Positions 17,581-29,837 of a stretch of DNA of 64,000 bases are shown in pieces. This DNA is from Favolaschia claudopus (taxonomy: Eukaryota > Basidiomycota > Agaricomycetes > Agaricales > Mycenaceae). The translations under genes were made by a program, and so were the position numbers. The notes under the pieces are model-generated. The model did no database searches. It saw nothing but the letters and a program-made list of their open reading frames with translations, and had not been told where the DNA came from. Numbering within the stretch: position 1 is the first letter of the stretch; each line of letters begins with the position of its first letter. Where the stretch lies: assembly GCA_037176885.1 (NCBI GenBank), contig JAWWNJ010000006.1:2356001-2420000 (forward strand), read 5' to 3'.

Positions 17581-18659
17581 TCACTTGCGCTTTCCGCAAC
17601 TTCCAAAGAGAATGGCGCCTGCGGCTCCTGCAACGACGCCCCCTAACCAACCCCACCAGCTTGCCGGTTTCAATGTCATCGCTACGCTATCCAAGTATGC
17701 AAACCAACTCCCTTTGGGGACTGCGGCGCCGTAGAACACGCGTTGCGCCCACGATGCTGCTGTTCCTGCGAAGAGTATTCAGCAAAACGAGCTTATCTGG
17801 GCGGCTTTCACACTCGGGCATACCTTTACCAGGGCCCAATGGTCCAAACCCGAAGAGACTCAGCACGGGACGCAGCAGGAAGGACTCTGGTATGAGCATC
17901 AGGGATATCGTGATAAGTAAGACGCTAAGCAGGTCGGGATGCTGTTCAACCACGTCCCCTGTGTATCGCTTTGAGCATTTCTCGTGTCACCAGATCAGTC
18001 AAGTACCCACCGAGCAGAACAACCAACTTCTCGATCACCGCGCTGGTGCTTTCCCAATAAGCTTCGACACGCTCCTGATCCATCCCATGCTCCATGCACA
18101 GCTGTTTCACCTTGATTCCAGCTTTTTCGAGTGCTACCTGAACCACTTTCTGTCGTTCTTCGTGTCCTGACGCTTCGTTGGGCGGCGGGAACCTATTTTC
18201 CAGCTCTTTCACAACCTCCTCCAAAGCGCTGTGCAACTCTCTAGAGAAATCCTCTTTCATGTCGCGCTTCTGAACCAATCTTGATGCACCGAGCTCCTCC
18301 ATGTCCTTCGATGCGTGCAAAACTGCATCCATGGTGTCTTTGAGAGCACCGATCTTCTCCCGCACCTCCCCCGGCAGCTCCGTTGCGTCGTTCAGCAATT
18401 TCTCCCCGTACTTGCGTGTAGCTTCCCCGAGCTCGCGAGCGCGCCGCCAAAAGTCCTCTGCGTCGACAGCGTTGATGTCAGTGTTTTCGAGGTATAAAGC
18501 CTTCTGCGCTTGCAGCTGTTGCCAACCGGCGTGAATCACCTTGGCGATCCCTTCACCCAGCTGGACCGGGAGGTGAAGAGCATTCACGGTTGGCGCCATG
18601 GCGAGAATGAGCGCGAAACCGACTGCTTGGAGCGGGGGGGAGAATGTCTGCAGCTCCAT
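17581..18659 (-). CDS. Secretory IFI6/IFI27 (ISG12)-like membrane protein
   Basis: Starts with a signal peptide (LQAVGFALILAMAPTVNA). A helical, charged domain of about 200 residues follows, with no Cys-rich motif. The C-terminal part is in two further exons. Joining 18659 to about 18013 with an exon beginning GDVVEQHPDLL keeps frame through a 53 nt GT-AG intron. A second intron, after GPGK, leads to GTAASWAQRVFYGAAVPKGS. The resulting block FGFGPLGPGKGTAASWAQ...GSWFAYLDSVAM, with flanking hydrophobic helices (LSVLLITISLMLIP and GWLGGVVAGAAGAILFG), matches the glycine-rich hydrophobic core of the interferon-induced 6/27 family, which is widespread in mushroom genomes with unknown role. The stop is TGA at 17581-17583. 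A TATA repeat lies 40 bp upstream of the start. Function in fungi is not established; localisation to endomembranes is inferred. Confidence 0.72.
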
Positions 18660-18698
18660 CGTGGTGGGGGTGGGAGCGCAAGGACGAAGCTAGGGCTG

Positions 18699-18709
18699 TA
18701 TATATATAT
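18699..18709 (-). promoter_or_regulatory. TATA-like element upstream of the IFI6/27-like gene
   Basis: An uninterrupted TA-alternating run lies 40-50 bp before the ATG at 18659. Its position fits a core-promoter TATA box with a very short 5' leader. This is inferred from position and composition only. Confidence 0.4.
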
Positions 18710-19791
18710 GAGTCCACTTACGTTCCGGATTCATTATTAGCACTGTAAGCGCCCATATATCTTTCACGGTGCTGTTTGCGCGTCTAATTTGCACCTTAGT
18801 TCACAGCAACGCCTACGCGCGCTAACTCTCGAAAATTCCTCTTGACCAGCTAAATCTTGCCTACAATCTGAATCCACTGGCAAGTACGACCTCTATCGCG
18901 CTAGGTTTCCTTAAATTCGACAAAATTACATGAGAGCCGCATGTCACAGGAATCTGTCGGAACGCATCGAAGTTTAATTCGACGTGTCTGCGACACAATT
19001 CTGACCTCGTGAGATACTCTATTCTGCTTCTAGCCGTCGTATCTCAATCAAGCTCATCAGTCACCTTCGTTTGTATTCCGTCGTGGTGCATGAAGTAGTA
19101 TTAAGTACCTTACGCTCGTCGAGATTTCGAGCCACAAGTAACTGATTTATGCGGAAACTCGCACTAAAGCGATGTTCAAACTGGACTGCGAAATACGACA
19201 GTGGATCGCGCATTCAGACCGAAGGACCACTGGCAGGGCCATGATTCGCACGTTCGACATAATAAAACACAAAACTTGAAGGTCTTCGCTGATTTTCGAG
19301 TTGTTTCAACTATGCCCCGGCGCGGCGGTCCGATCCCCGACCCAGCGGCTTACGGTCGTCAGCCTCGAGTTCCGCCAATTGCGCGGCTATGGACCAAATA
19401 CGAGTGACCTCCCGCAGCACGAATGCCATCCCTACTCCCCGTTATATACTTTTGTTGGGAGGCAAAATACTAAGGGAATGTCACATCGAGACCCCGAGTT
19501 TCCTTTTCCGGAACTTCCTATTTGGGTTGCGAAGCGGTTGTTTGGTCGTGCTATCTTCGTTACCAAATCCGGCCATTTTCGCTTTTCGTGCTCTTTAATG
19601 CAGATATCGAGCAAAAAATCTAAAGATCCGAGGCCTCTTGCACCTATGAGATGAAGAGTTGTGCATCTTACCTGCCAGCTGCTCGCCTGACTTTATCGGA
19701 GTATGTAGTACCAAGAAAATTCTACGCTCGATTACACCAACACGATATGTACAACATTTTCTAGTCTTCCGGTTATACACATTTCACTCTG
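18710..19791. other. Intergenic stretch
   Basis: About 1.1 kb between the IFI6/27-like promoter and the SEC18 stop. Open frames are short, on the plus strand mostly 60-117 codons, with no domain, no repeated pattern and no plausible splice linkage. I see nothing that supports a gene here. Confidence 0.5.
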
Positions 19792-22712
19792 TCATAGATC
19801 CAACTCCATCAGCGCCGTAACAAGACGCTCCGCCACACCATCCGGTTCCTGCCTCGACATCTCGATGATGCTCAAGAGCTTCTTAATACCAATTTGCAGT
19901 CGACTCGTCGGGTCATCCCGCGACTTCTTGTCGAACCCAGCATCTTTCAGCATGCGGATGGCATCGCGCCGGTCCTCGTCACCAGGGAAGAGTTCTAATT
20001 CTTGTATGACGTATTCGAGTGCAGGGAGGGAGGTGATGGGTGGGACACGCATGACGGCGTTGAATTCGGCGAAGCCAAGGTCAGTGAGGATGGGGCGATT
20101 GGAGGTTGTGGCGATTACGAGGAGGCGGCGGTTCTGAACATCATGACTTTTCAGCAGATATTGTTGTACGAGACATGCGACCAACCTTCGGTGGCAGTTT
20201 GTTAATGAGAACCATGAGTGCTTGCAGGACTGCATTTGAATAGCGTGCGCCCATAGGTGACCACTCTGGATAACAACAATTATGGATGAGTCGGGGCAGC
20301 CGAAGATGAAGACAGAATGTAACAAACCGATCAACCGCTCAATGTTGTCTACAACCACAACACTCAGTGGACTTTTGTAGCTATCGGAGAACACCTTGGT
20401 GATGGCGGAAATCTTCTGCAGCTCGCCCATCCCAACCATGTTATCCGGGGTGATAAGCTTGATGAAGGGGAATTGCGACGCCTGGGCAATAGCCGCCGCG
20501 AGCGCAGTTTTACCTGACCCGGGTGGGCCATGTAGAAGAACGTTGACCACAGGTGCTTTTTTGGACGTCCGTACCTGCTCGACGAGAAGACTGCCGGAAC
20601 GCAGCAGCTCCTGCGGACATAGTCAGTGGTATGTCGAGGGGGAAAAGTATGAAACGCACGTCGACGGTACTGTCGTAACGAATAATTCCGTTCTGAATGA
20701 CGGCTTGCAGCTCTTCTTCGGATACACCAAAGGCAGGGTGCACTTCGTCAAGAGCATGCATGAAATCACTCCGATTGACCCGCAAGTTCTCCACATCGTC
20801 ACTGATGCCAGCCATAGTCCCGACCTTGACATGTCGGTTGAAGGCAAAACTCGTCGCGCTCTTGATCAAACCGTTGATCTCAGCGCCGGAAAAATTCTTC
20901 GTCAACGCCGCCAATTCCTCAAGATCGACATCCTCATCCATGACTTTATTCGTCCGCATCTTGGCCGTGTGAATGTCGAGGATCTGGAAACGACCTTTCT
21001 CGTCGGGCAGCGAAATCTCCATGTGCACCTCGAGACGACCGGGACGGAGCAGCGCCTCGTCGATCATGTCTTTTCGGTTAGTCATGCCGATAATGAGGAT
21101 ATTGTTGAGCGAGTCAACACCGTCCATCTGTGGCTAGTGAGTAAGGGCAATGAAGAAGAGGGCGGTAACAAACCTTGGACAGAAGCTGATTGACGACACT
21201 GTCGCCAACACCGGTACCGCTGTTCGTCGAGCCACGCTGTTTGAATATGGCGTCCAGCTCATCAAATATAATGATGTGGAGTTCACTCTCGTCTCCCTTC
21301 TCTTTATACTGCGAAGGTTGTCAGCAATGAAGTCGATGGAAGAGCCCAGAGCTGACCTCCTTCTCGGCGTCCTCAAACAACTTCCGGATGTTCTCCTCCG
21401 ACGCGCCAACAAACTTGCTTAAAATTTCGGGTCCGTTAACAATCTTGGGTTCGCGAGCCTTCAGCATTTTTCCGATTTGCCGGGCGATCAGGGTTTTCCC
21501 TGTACCAGGAGGTCCGTGAAGTAGGAGACCCTTAACGTGTTCTATGCCGAGCTTGTCGACAAGCCCAGGGGGGAAGACACGAGAAGCAAAGGCACGACGG
21601 AAGATGTCGCTGAATTCCGCGTCCAAGCCACCAATACCCATGTCCGCAAACTTGAAGTTCGGTGCGAGAATGGCATTCGGAGGCGCCTTCTTCGCGCTGG
21701 ATTTGATATTGATTCCGTTTGCTTCAGCGGACTTCATCATCGTGATGTCCGTCTTTTCCATGATGATTCCATAATCCCGTGGGTTCGGCCCATAGCCAGA
21801 GTGGCCCCGTCCACCGCCCCCTCGCTGCTCGTCGGCGAGCTCCAGTACCGAGAGACCTCTGACGGTGACCTTGAGGTTTTGGCCGTGATAGTCGAAGATC
21901 ATGAGCTCTCCGACGGTTACGACGAGACCGTTGAAAGCCTTGATGAAGTTTCGTGCGAGTTCGTCGGCAGAGTAGGCGTCCCTTGTTTCCTGTTTGCGCA
22001 GGAATCCGACGTCTAGGTCTAATGACTGCAGATAGTTGGGTGGAGAAGGCAAGGGGTCAACCGGAATTGAGTCGCCCGCAACGGCAAGACCGATCCATTG
22101 GCGCTGAAGTGCTGATGCACCGATACATCCCGGGCGTAGCTTTCCAGTATTGTCGTGGCTATGTGCAGAATCAGCATAAGAACTTGAACGATAGATGGCT
22201 TTGGCTCGAATGAACTTTGATTCTGCCAAATGTTTGCTTCATAGAAGTAACCACTTTCGTTCCAAAATCATGGCCGCAAATCAGGGTGTGGATTCGAAAC
22301 AGGCAACGCGAAAACGAGAACAAAATGATGCGTGAACACTTACATGACCGTCATTGGGAATTCACCTTTGCACAAAACATGCTGGCCTTGCTGAAAGTCG
22401 GAAGGGTGTACTACAAGACGATTCGAGAGAGCCAGAGGGTTGGATGGAGAGCTCTCGACATTGAAACTGATCGGATTATCAGCAACTGAAGGTATCCTCC
22501 ACGATGACTGCCCACCTGCCTCCCTGTGCACTCGAAACAGGCGGAGGTGGTTTCCTATCATAACTCCGTTGCTCATAGCCTCGTTTCTCGAAGGTGCCGC
22601 TGGGGGGATCATTGTATCCGCTGGGAGGCTGATTATATTGCATCGACTGCGGCGGTGGTGGTCTCCCGCCTGCACGAGGACCACTGGGGAGAGAACTATA
22701 GTTTCTAGACAT
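19792..22712 (-). CDS. SEC18: Vesicular-fusion ATPase Sec18/NSF
   Basis: Hexameric AAA+ ATPase that disassembles SNARE complexes after membrane fusion. A Pro/Gln/Tyr-rich leader ([16 protein letters not shown]) precedes the N domain ([20 protein letters not shown]). The D1 ATPase has Walker [20 protein letters not shown], Walker [10 protein letters not shown], and the second region of homology [23 protein letters not shown]. The D2 domain has Walker [20 protein letters not shown] and Walker [12 protein letters not shown]; the weakened acidic pair is normal for NSF D2. The last codons are VTALMELDL, with TGA at 19792-19794. The start at 22712 is the only Met that keeps the leader in frame. The first intron is best read as a 46 nt GT-AG intron ending before TTGCTGATAATCCG. 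Several further short introns interrupt D1 and D2. The gene is divergent from the STIMATE-like gene across about 150 bp. Confidence 0.95.
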
Positions 22713-22865
22713 TATGGAGGTTTAAATGAAAGCAGAAGATGAGCAGTAGTCGTGGCCCAAGTCGTGTCAATAGCGGTGCGGGTCGTGGTCAAGGTGAAAG
22801 TCCAAATTAAGCGTGCGAAGCGACCTGTCAGCGCGCTTGACATAAACCTTGACCCTTCCGCGACG
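22713..22865. promoter_or_regulatory. Bidirectional promoter between SEC18 and the STIMATE-like gene
   Basis: Only 153 bp separate the start codons of the two divergent genes (22712 minus and 22866 plus). Both core promoters and both 5' leaders must lie inside. No TATA box is obvious. Shared regulation is likely but not shown. Confidence 0.5.
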
Positions 22866-24535
22866 ATGGACGAATTCGAAGACCCTCCCGGCGCGTCTGC
22901 AGGCGGCAAATTCGACGGCTCAGACGATGTAGACATCCATTCGTGTCGATTGCTAGGCCCTATTGCCTTGGTCAGCTCCGGAGCTTTCTTCAAGTACTCA
23001 CCTTACCGAACCGTAATTTTAGACTGTTCAAGGTCTCATGGGTGTGCTGGTTATCCTATCTTTGGTGTATAAACGCCATAGAGAAAAGCCTATGCGTCCA
23101 TGGAGAATCTGGTGCGACTTGTGGTCCCTGTTCGCCACTCAATATTGACCCTCTTTCAAGGCTTTTCGACGTATCTAAACAAGTTGTCGGCCAGATGTTC
23201 GTCCATGCTTTCAACGTTCTCGTCTCGGACCTGGTTTCGCATCATTCCTCGAATAATGCTTGCACGTCTTATTTCCTCAATATCCTCATTGATACGACTC
23301 TTGGTAGGTGACCTCTGTCGCGTCGCCAATCCGGCCATATTAATTTTCATAGGTGTTGGACTCATATACGTGGTCCTAAGAGTCTTGACCTATCTATTCT
23401 CTGAAAAGTTTCAAATGAAGGGCTTCGAGTCGGGGGTATATGGGACCCCACCTTCCTTCAAATACTGGCTGCGTCAGGCTGCCATTTACATCATGGCACT
23501 CACGGCCATGAAGTTAATCGTTCTTGCCCTACTGGCCCTCTTCCCTGGTTTATGGACCTTGGGAGGCTGGCTCCTTAGTTGGACATGGAGCGGTAAGGGA
23601 GATAACCTCGAAGTAATATTGTGAGCGCTCCGTACCAGTCTCAAATTCTATATCTCATTCGCATACTCTCCAGCGTCATGGGCATATTCCCCATTATCAT
23701 GAATATGCTGCAGGTAATACTACAATTGAGATTCACTCGGTTGCGATGCTAACGGTTTGTATAGTTCTGGTTGATTGATTCAATAGTCAAAGCTTCGGGT
23801 GTAGCACTTGATCTGAACACACCAGATCCTCTAGATCGTGAACCATTGTTTCACGACCCGGATGATGACGATGATGAGGAGGACGGCGCGAATAATCCAT
23901 ATACGCAGACCGACGTCGAAAGTCATCCTCGCTCCAATCCTCGCTCACTATCTCCTCCCGACACTCGGTCTCGGTCTGCAGACAAACTGGCTGCTACACC
24001 CAGCGAGATCAAAACCTCCGGATCAAGTACCCCGGGCCATATCGTCGAAATGCACGCGTACCCGCCAGGTAGCGCGTCCCCTTCGTCCTCCGCATCCTCT
24101 TCACCGCCACAACCCCAAGCCCCCGTGCTTCGGGAAGCCACAAAGCTCAAACCCAAGCGACGAAACCCACCCTCCCCTATCACCATCCGCAATAACAACC
24201 GTCCCGCAGTCAACTCCCCGCGACCAGGGCCCACGCCAAAAAGGTATGTAGGAATATCGCAATGCACACAATCACATCAAGTAGTTTACTCATCTCTGTC
24301 TTCCCTTTTTGCCAGTGCCCCCGCCCCTGCGCCCGCCCCCGCCCCTGTCCCTCCGCCTGTGCCGAAAGACGAGGCCGACGGCTGGGGCGAATCCTGGGAA
24401 GAGGCAGACGACTGGGCGGACAAGGTAGGCGAGGAAGATTGGACTGGGCGCAGACTCGAGGAAAAGAAAAGCGTTCTTTCCGGGTGGGATAACGGCAGTC
24501 CAAGGGTCAATGCGGTGCACGCCATTGAAACATAG
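22866..24535 (+). CDS. STIMATE/TMEM110 (YPL162C)-like multi-pass membrane protein
   Basis: After an acidic N-terminus (MDEFEDPPGASAGGKFDGSD) the conserved family block begins: DIHSCRLLGPIAL, then in the next exon GLMGVLVILSLVYKRHREKP, then LFDVSKQVVGQMFVHAFNVL. The last join uses a 49 nt intron. Further hydrophobic segments are VGLIYVVLRVLTYLF, YIMALTAMKLIVLALLALFP and FVMGIFPIIMNMLQFWLIDS. The C-terminus after about 23800 is long, acidic and Ser/Pro-rich, with DDDDDEEDG and WGESWEEADDWADKVGEEDW. Animal STIMATE works at ER-plasma membrane junctions and the yeast relative is a vacuolar membrane protein; the site here is unknown. The C-terminal (AP)n tract just after a small intron at about 24245-24315 is low complexity. 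The family call is firm; the function in fungi is not. Confidence 0.85.
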
Positions 24536-24765
24536 CATCGGGTTTTCAGGGTTTTTAGATTGTATACTATACGCCCAGATAATGTTTCTTTGTCTGGTAA
24601 TGAGGAATATGACATTCGAATTTTCTCTCGCCACTTTGGCAATGATTTGTTTGAGGTCCTTAGCGGCAAGTCTTCTGGTGAGTCAAGCGACAGTACTTGG
24701 GGATCGAAAGCACACTATAAGATACCATCGAGAGCGGAGAGGGCCAAGGGACGATACTCTGAAAT

Positions 24766-27593
24766 TCAAGTCTTTGGGACTTCACGCTTCTTTTTCGCCA
24801 ACTTTCGCTCTACGAACGCAACGTATTGCGCCATCCCCTTTTCCATGAGTTTGAGCTTGCCTCCGCCTACCCGATAAGTCTTTCCAGGTGGAGCCTGATT
24901 CTCCTCATCTTCGTCGTCGCTAGAAGACACATCCGAATCGTCGTCATCGGGCGCTGCGTGTCGTAGCGATTCACCCTCGATCACCACACGACTGAACCAA
25001 CTGCGTGACAGAATGAGGGGACGTCCGGGATCTGAGACGACAAGAGACTGACCGGTCGTGCGTTATGATGATGATTCCACCGGTGAATGTCTTGAGAGCT
25101 TTCGCCAGGGCTTGGATGGTGTCAAAGTCTACGTGCGTTGTGACTTCGTCGAGCAGTAATAAAGGCGGCGGGATGAAGACGATGAGAGCGATAGCTAGCC
25201 GGACCTGTCATCCAACGATGAGTCTCGTCGAAGCACGTCGAGACGAATAAAAAAGTAACCTTCTGTCCACCACTCAACTGCGCAAGCGGCGTGTCACTCG
25301 CAATCTTGCCCTGCAGTCCGAAAGAGCCAAGGCACTTGCGAGCATCCTGCTCGACAACCTTCTCACCCTTCGCCTCGAAGTGTTCCATGAAATGAGACAA
25401 AGCCGTTACCGGCCTTCCCGGCGCCGATTGAGCCTGCGAGCTAGACAGCTCCTCCACCGAATGTTGACCTGGTCTCGTTAGTAATAATACGTCCATCATC
25501 TCGCTGCGAACTAACCGTAGTAGCCGATCTTGAGCAGTGGATGTCGGACAATATTGCCCTTGGTTGGTTTGAGCGTGCCCATGATCAGCTTGGCGATAGT
25601 GGACTGCACATAGTTCAGATATATCGTCCATGAAGCAATGAAGGCCATAGAAGAACCTTGCCCTGCCCATTGGCGCCAACAAACGCACACCGGCCGCCTT
25701 GGCTGACGGTAAATGTGATATCTTCGAGAAACGCCTTCTTGGCTTTCGGGAATCGATACTCGACCGCATCGAAGTGTATCAAATCTCCGACGGTCCGAAG
25801 CTTCTCGGGACTCTCGATGTTTATTTTGATTCTTGGCTCGGTGACAACTTTGTCGATTTCCGCCCGGTTCGAGAGATGATAGCCTGCCATGTCACGATTG
25901 AGTTTGAACCTTGTGCCCTTGGCACTGGTTTCCGCTCCCCAACGCTCATCCAATCTACAAGCTGGATTAGAGCGGAAAATCGACTGAAGACAATTGCCTA
26001 CTTCTTCTGACGTGACTTCACCATCTTTAGTCTTCCATGAGAACTCTTCAGCATAGCGGAAGAACAAGGAAAGAAATGGCGGACCGGTTATCATCCCCTG
26101 TTTTCTTAGCGCTTTCCTTGCCTTGCTGAATCGATTTCTCGATCTACAAGACAATGAGTAAGATTGAAAAGCAGTCATCGTATCGTACATGCTCTCGTTT
26201 CTTGTCCAAAGCCTCTTGTGCACCAGTGAGCTGCTTCGCTCTCTTTCTTTCATTGACCTCGAATGCCGCAGGCGTGCCTTCAAAATACTCGAGCTGCTTG
26301 TTTCGCAAAATGATTGATTCTTCCACCACGTTGTTCAAGAAAGCTTGGTCATGAGAGATGAGCACAAGAGTGCGAGATTGTGTGCTCAGGAAGCCTTCTA
26401 GCCAGATGATCGCTTCGAGATCCTACTCGTATCAGTTGAAACGTGAGAAGCAACCCATGGATGCCAGAACGCACAAGGAAATTGGACGGTTCGTCGAGGA
26501 GCAGAACGTCGCTATGAACAAGGAGAGAGGTTGCAAGGGAGCACCGAGACCTCCATCCACCGGAGAGAGATGTGTACAGTCCGCCCATCATTTCTTGACT
26601 GAAGCCCAGACCAGAGAGAATGCTTGCCGCCCGTGCTTCGGTAGACGACGTTTCGAGCTTGAGTTACAATCAGCACGGATTTAGGAAATGATTCGCGGAA
26701 GCGTACCAAATCTAAAGTGACCTGAACATTTTGAAGCATCTCCAGAGCCTGATTCATGATATCCGTTTCGATCTCAGCAGTGTCCACATTTTCCAATCTT
26801 CAAGATCATTAGTTGGGGCTTGACCAGACGTGCGCATCACACACAAAGATTCCGCCTCTTTCAAATTCCCCTCCGCCTTAATTTCCTCCAAACGGGCGTC
26901 TTTACCGCGCGCGCCAGACCGTCGAAGTGCAACTTTCCTAGCTTCTTGGAGATCCCGCCGACGCGCCGCAAGCCGTAACTCGTAGATGATACGCTGCGTT
27001 TCGCGAAGAGACGTAGATTCAACAGCCTTCGTTAAAGCTAACGCATTATTTGAGTCAGTGGTTCAGTAGCTTCAAGATGGCAAACATACCCTCAAACTCC
27101 TCCACAGCAGCCTGCCGTTCCTTGTCGCCTTTGACAACGTGCTCGAGAACATTGATAGAGCCGACACCCGGCACATCGGTAGCTCGCGCACTGTCTTCGA
27201 CTTGAGAGAGCAAAAGGATTCGGATGGACGGGCTCAATCCAGGGATGAGTTTATCCGCGATCGCGGTTAGAAGGGTCGACTTCCCGGACCCGTTGCGTCC
27301 TTAGGCAGGTGTGAATCTCTCCCTCGCCAATGAAACTGACACCAACCAACCAGCCCAAATCTGACGCCTTCCTTCAAACGAAGATGGCTGGACGAAATCA
27401 ACTCTCGTTCCCCAATCGAGATCGAGACGGCCTTGAGGTCAATCTCAAAACTATATGGGAGTAAGGGACAGCAGATACATTCTAGGCTTCGCGCTAACCT
27501 CGTGTCCAGTGTTTCTGTGTGAAACCGGGATTGCTGCGAGGTTGCGGTAATTGCGTTTAGATTGGTGGGGGCTGCTTTGGCTTTTGGTGCCAT
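24766..27593 (-). CDS. ABCF-family ATPase (soluble twin-ABC protein)
   Basis: Two ABC ATPase domains and no membrane segments, so a member of the ABCF class, most of which act on ribosomes in translation or ribosome assembly. The first domain has Walker A around 27300 (GRNGSGKST, built across an intron), signature YTSLSGGWRSRCSLA and Walker B DVLLLDEPSNFLDLEAI. A charged linker follows (KRAKQLTGAQEALDKKREH) with KKLDERWGAETSAKGTRFK. The second domain has Walker A CAFVGANGQGKST, signature LAQLSGGQKVRLA and Walker B LLLLDEVTTHVDFDTI. The C-terminus is acidic (DDDDSDVSSSDDEDEEN) and then basic. The stop is at 24766. About ten short introns are implied. The exact subfamily could not be settled; the second D-loop reads VTTHVD where PTNHLD is usual. 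Confidence 0.82.
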
Positions 27594-28022
27594 ACTATAG
27601 TCGTTGTGGCGCGATATTTAGATTGTGGAGGAAGTAAACGAGGGCTCGGCAATCTCCAGAGTGGTCAAGAGATGTGGTAGAAAGCAGAAAAGGTACTTTG
27701 AGCTTCAGCGTCATTCGGAACCGAGAGGGTGCGGACAAGGTGGGTGATAAGATAAGATTGATGTTCAAAGGGCCATGACGCTGCCGATCCGATTTAGCCG
27801 ATCTTTGCGCCTTCCACAAACTCTTCCAGCCTGACGCGCCCTCCGCTGGCTTCTCAACGCTGTCTTCAGAGGCGCTACCCAGCTATCTCTAGGACGTGGC
27901 TTATCGACCTCTGGACTCTCTGACTCTGTGTCCGACCTCCCCATACTTATCTTGCTGGCGCTGTCGTTTTCACCGGCGAAGCTTCTCTAGTACTACTAGT
28001 ACTCCTCCTCGTAGTCTCTATC
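27594..28022. other. Divergent intergenic region
   Basis: About 430 bp between the start codons of the ABCF gene (minus) and a small zinc-motif gene (plus). It should contain both promoters. No gene or repeat is recognised. Confidence 0.45.
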
Positions 28023-28856
28023 ATGGTCAAATCCTGTGTCTGTGGCTTTACACCTAAAGGCGGCTGCGCCGCGCTTTCGAACCATCTAAACAAATGCAAA
28101 GTCTTGCTGGCCAGGCGCGAAGCAGCGGCGACCCACAATATAGCCACGCAAGCTGCTGCCGCCGCCGCCGCCGCTCCAACTGAGGATCCTGGCCCTATGA
28201 ATTTGTTACCTGCCGTGAGTTTCCTGTATCTTCTTTAATTTTTTCTGCCGTATATATCTTGGCTCCGGCGCGCAGAAGGGCAAAAACAAGCGAGTGGCAT
28301 CCGACGAAGGTGACTACGCAGCCGAGACGCCTGATAACAACGCGAAAACCGCCGAGTCGAAGTCGGTCGATCTGCTCGTATTTGATTCTTGCCCAACCAA
28401 CTTTGAAGCCTGCGCAGGAAAAGGAAACAGGAAACAGAAACGGTGGAAGCCGACACACTTGCGCGCGTGCTAGCTGCAGCCCAATTTCATCAGGTTACGG
28501 AGCTTCAGAAACAACCAGCTGCACTCAAAGCGGAGAAGAATGCACTGATTTCACGTATCAAGGAGATGGAGGCCGCCGCAGCCGCCGTCGCCATAAAACT
28601 AAGACCGCCACCTGCTCCTGCCTTTTTTCACCCGAACATTCCCCATCACCAATATCAACACACCGATCCCTCTCTCACTTTCCATGCAGGCTCCTCGTAT
28701 CCTCCCGCAAAGTACTCTGGTTTCCACCGACAAAACGCCTTCAATCACTTTTCGCCTGAACTCGTGCCGCAAAGCTATGGCAACTTTTCCGTTGATTACT
28801 CGTCTTATCAAGATTCAGGCTCGTATCACCCGTACGCGGCAGAAGCTGAATACTAG
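28023..28856 (+). CDS. Small uncharacterised protein with Cys/His motif and coiled coil
   Basis: Three exons are read. Exon 1 starts MVKSCVCGFTPKGGCAALSN and contains a possible zinc site with spacing C-x-C-x(7)-C-x(5)-H-x(3)-C, followed by a poly-Ala stretch. Exon 2 (AKGKNKRVASDEGDYAAE) follows a GTGAGT...GCGCAG intron. Exon 3 follows a 53 nt phase-0 intron (about 28378-28430) and gives ETETVEADTLARVLAAAQF, a short coiled coil (LQKQPAALKAEKNALISRIK) and then a Pro/His/Tyr-rich tail. The stop is at 28854-28856. The N-terminal motif resembles the small Cys/His modules at the start of many mushroom proteins that are linked to transposon-derived families, but this is inference. No known family could be named. 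Confidence 0.5.
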
Positions 28857-29073
28857 CGCTGAGTATGGAGGCTACAGCGAATTGACCACGGAGGACATGA
28901 ACATGAACGCAGCTTATTAGTTTCTAGGGGTTCTCATCGCACAGACAATTCGTTATTCATGGAAACGGTATAATCCCATCCTCGCTCAGCTTCCTTTTCC
29001 CATACAAATTATACACTCAAGACGTAGAAACTGCAAATGCATCGTATCTGTACAATAAAACCTGTTGTCTCAA

Positions 29074-29668
29074 TCATGCGGGCCAGCCCTCGCTTGCCTT
29101 CATCAACTCGATTTGCGCCTGAATCTGCTCCTCGGTCGGGGGATTCTTCCTCGCCTCTCTCATTGCTTCAAAGAGCGCCTTCACCTGCGTCTTGGTAGCC
29201 TGCGATCAAATGATTCAGAGCCAAGGAGGATACTAATACAAACACGGGCAGACGAACCTCATCCGTTACAGCATCTGATACTTGTTCTTCGAGCGGGATT
29301 ACCGCGTCAAGTTCTTGGACGATCCGGGGCTGTTCATTTGTCGTCTCGGTCGTCTTGTTGGCGCTGTCGATCTCGCGTTGACGCGTCTGTTCGCGACGTA
29401 TAGCAGCGCGAATCTTATTATTGAACCAATCGTGGCCGGTGGTGGGAGATTCTGGGCGGGATTGAAGGTTGGCCATGAGCTCGTCATGCTCCTTTTGTGC
29501 CTTTTCTGGGTCCAGGAGCATTTCCTTGAGGTGCTTTTTGAGCGCTTTCAGCCTATTCGGGTGCGGGTCTGGGTTCTCAGCCGCCTGGCGTTGTCATATA
29601 ATGGTCAACGTCAGTTGAAGTGGAAAAAAAATACCAGAAAGAACGGCGCCTACGAAAGGGGAGGTCAT
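29074..29668 (-). CDS. Small uncharacterised charged protein
   Basis: Three exons are supported. MTSPF is joined through a 69 nt intron (with a CTGAC branch-like motif) to AAENPDPHPNRLKALKKHLK. That exon continues through MLLDPEKAQKEHDELMANLQ and GHDWFNNKIRAAIRREQTR to SDAVTDE. The last exon (TKTQVKALFEAMREARKNPP) ends in EGWPA with TGA at 29074-29076. The product is about 150 residues, highly charged and helical, without signal peptide or membrane segment. No family was recognised. The foldback element at 29838-30748 lies 170 bp upstream of its start, so its promoter may be affected. It is convergent with the gene at 28023. Confidence 0.5.
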
Positions 29669-29837
29669 TGCGCACTGTTGCGTGGTCAAAATAAGCGACG
29701 GAGTATGTTATATCTACTAAAACTAACACAGACGCGAGGTTTTGAGGTTATCTCACGAAAAGACGCGTCCACAGGCACGCGAGCCTGAGTGTGGTGGACA
29801 CTGGAAAGAAACAGGAAAGTGAGAACCCCGAAAAGTA

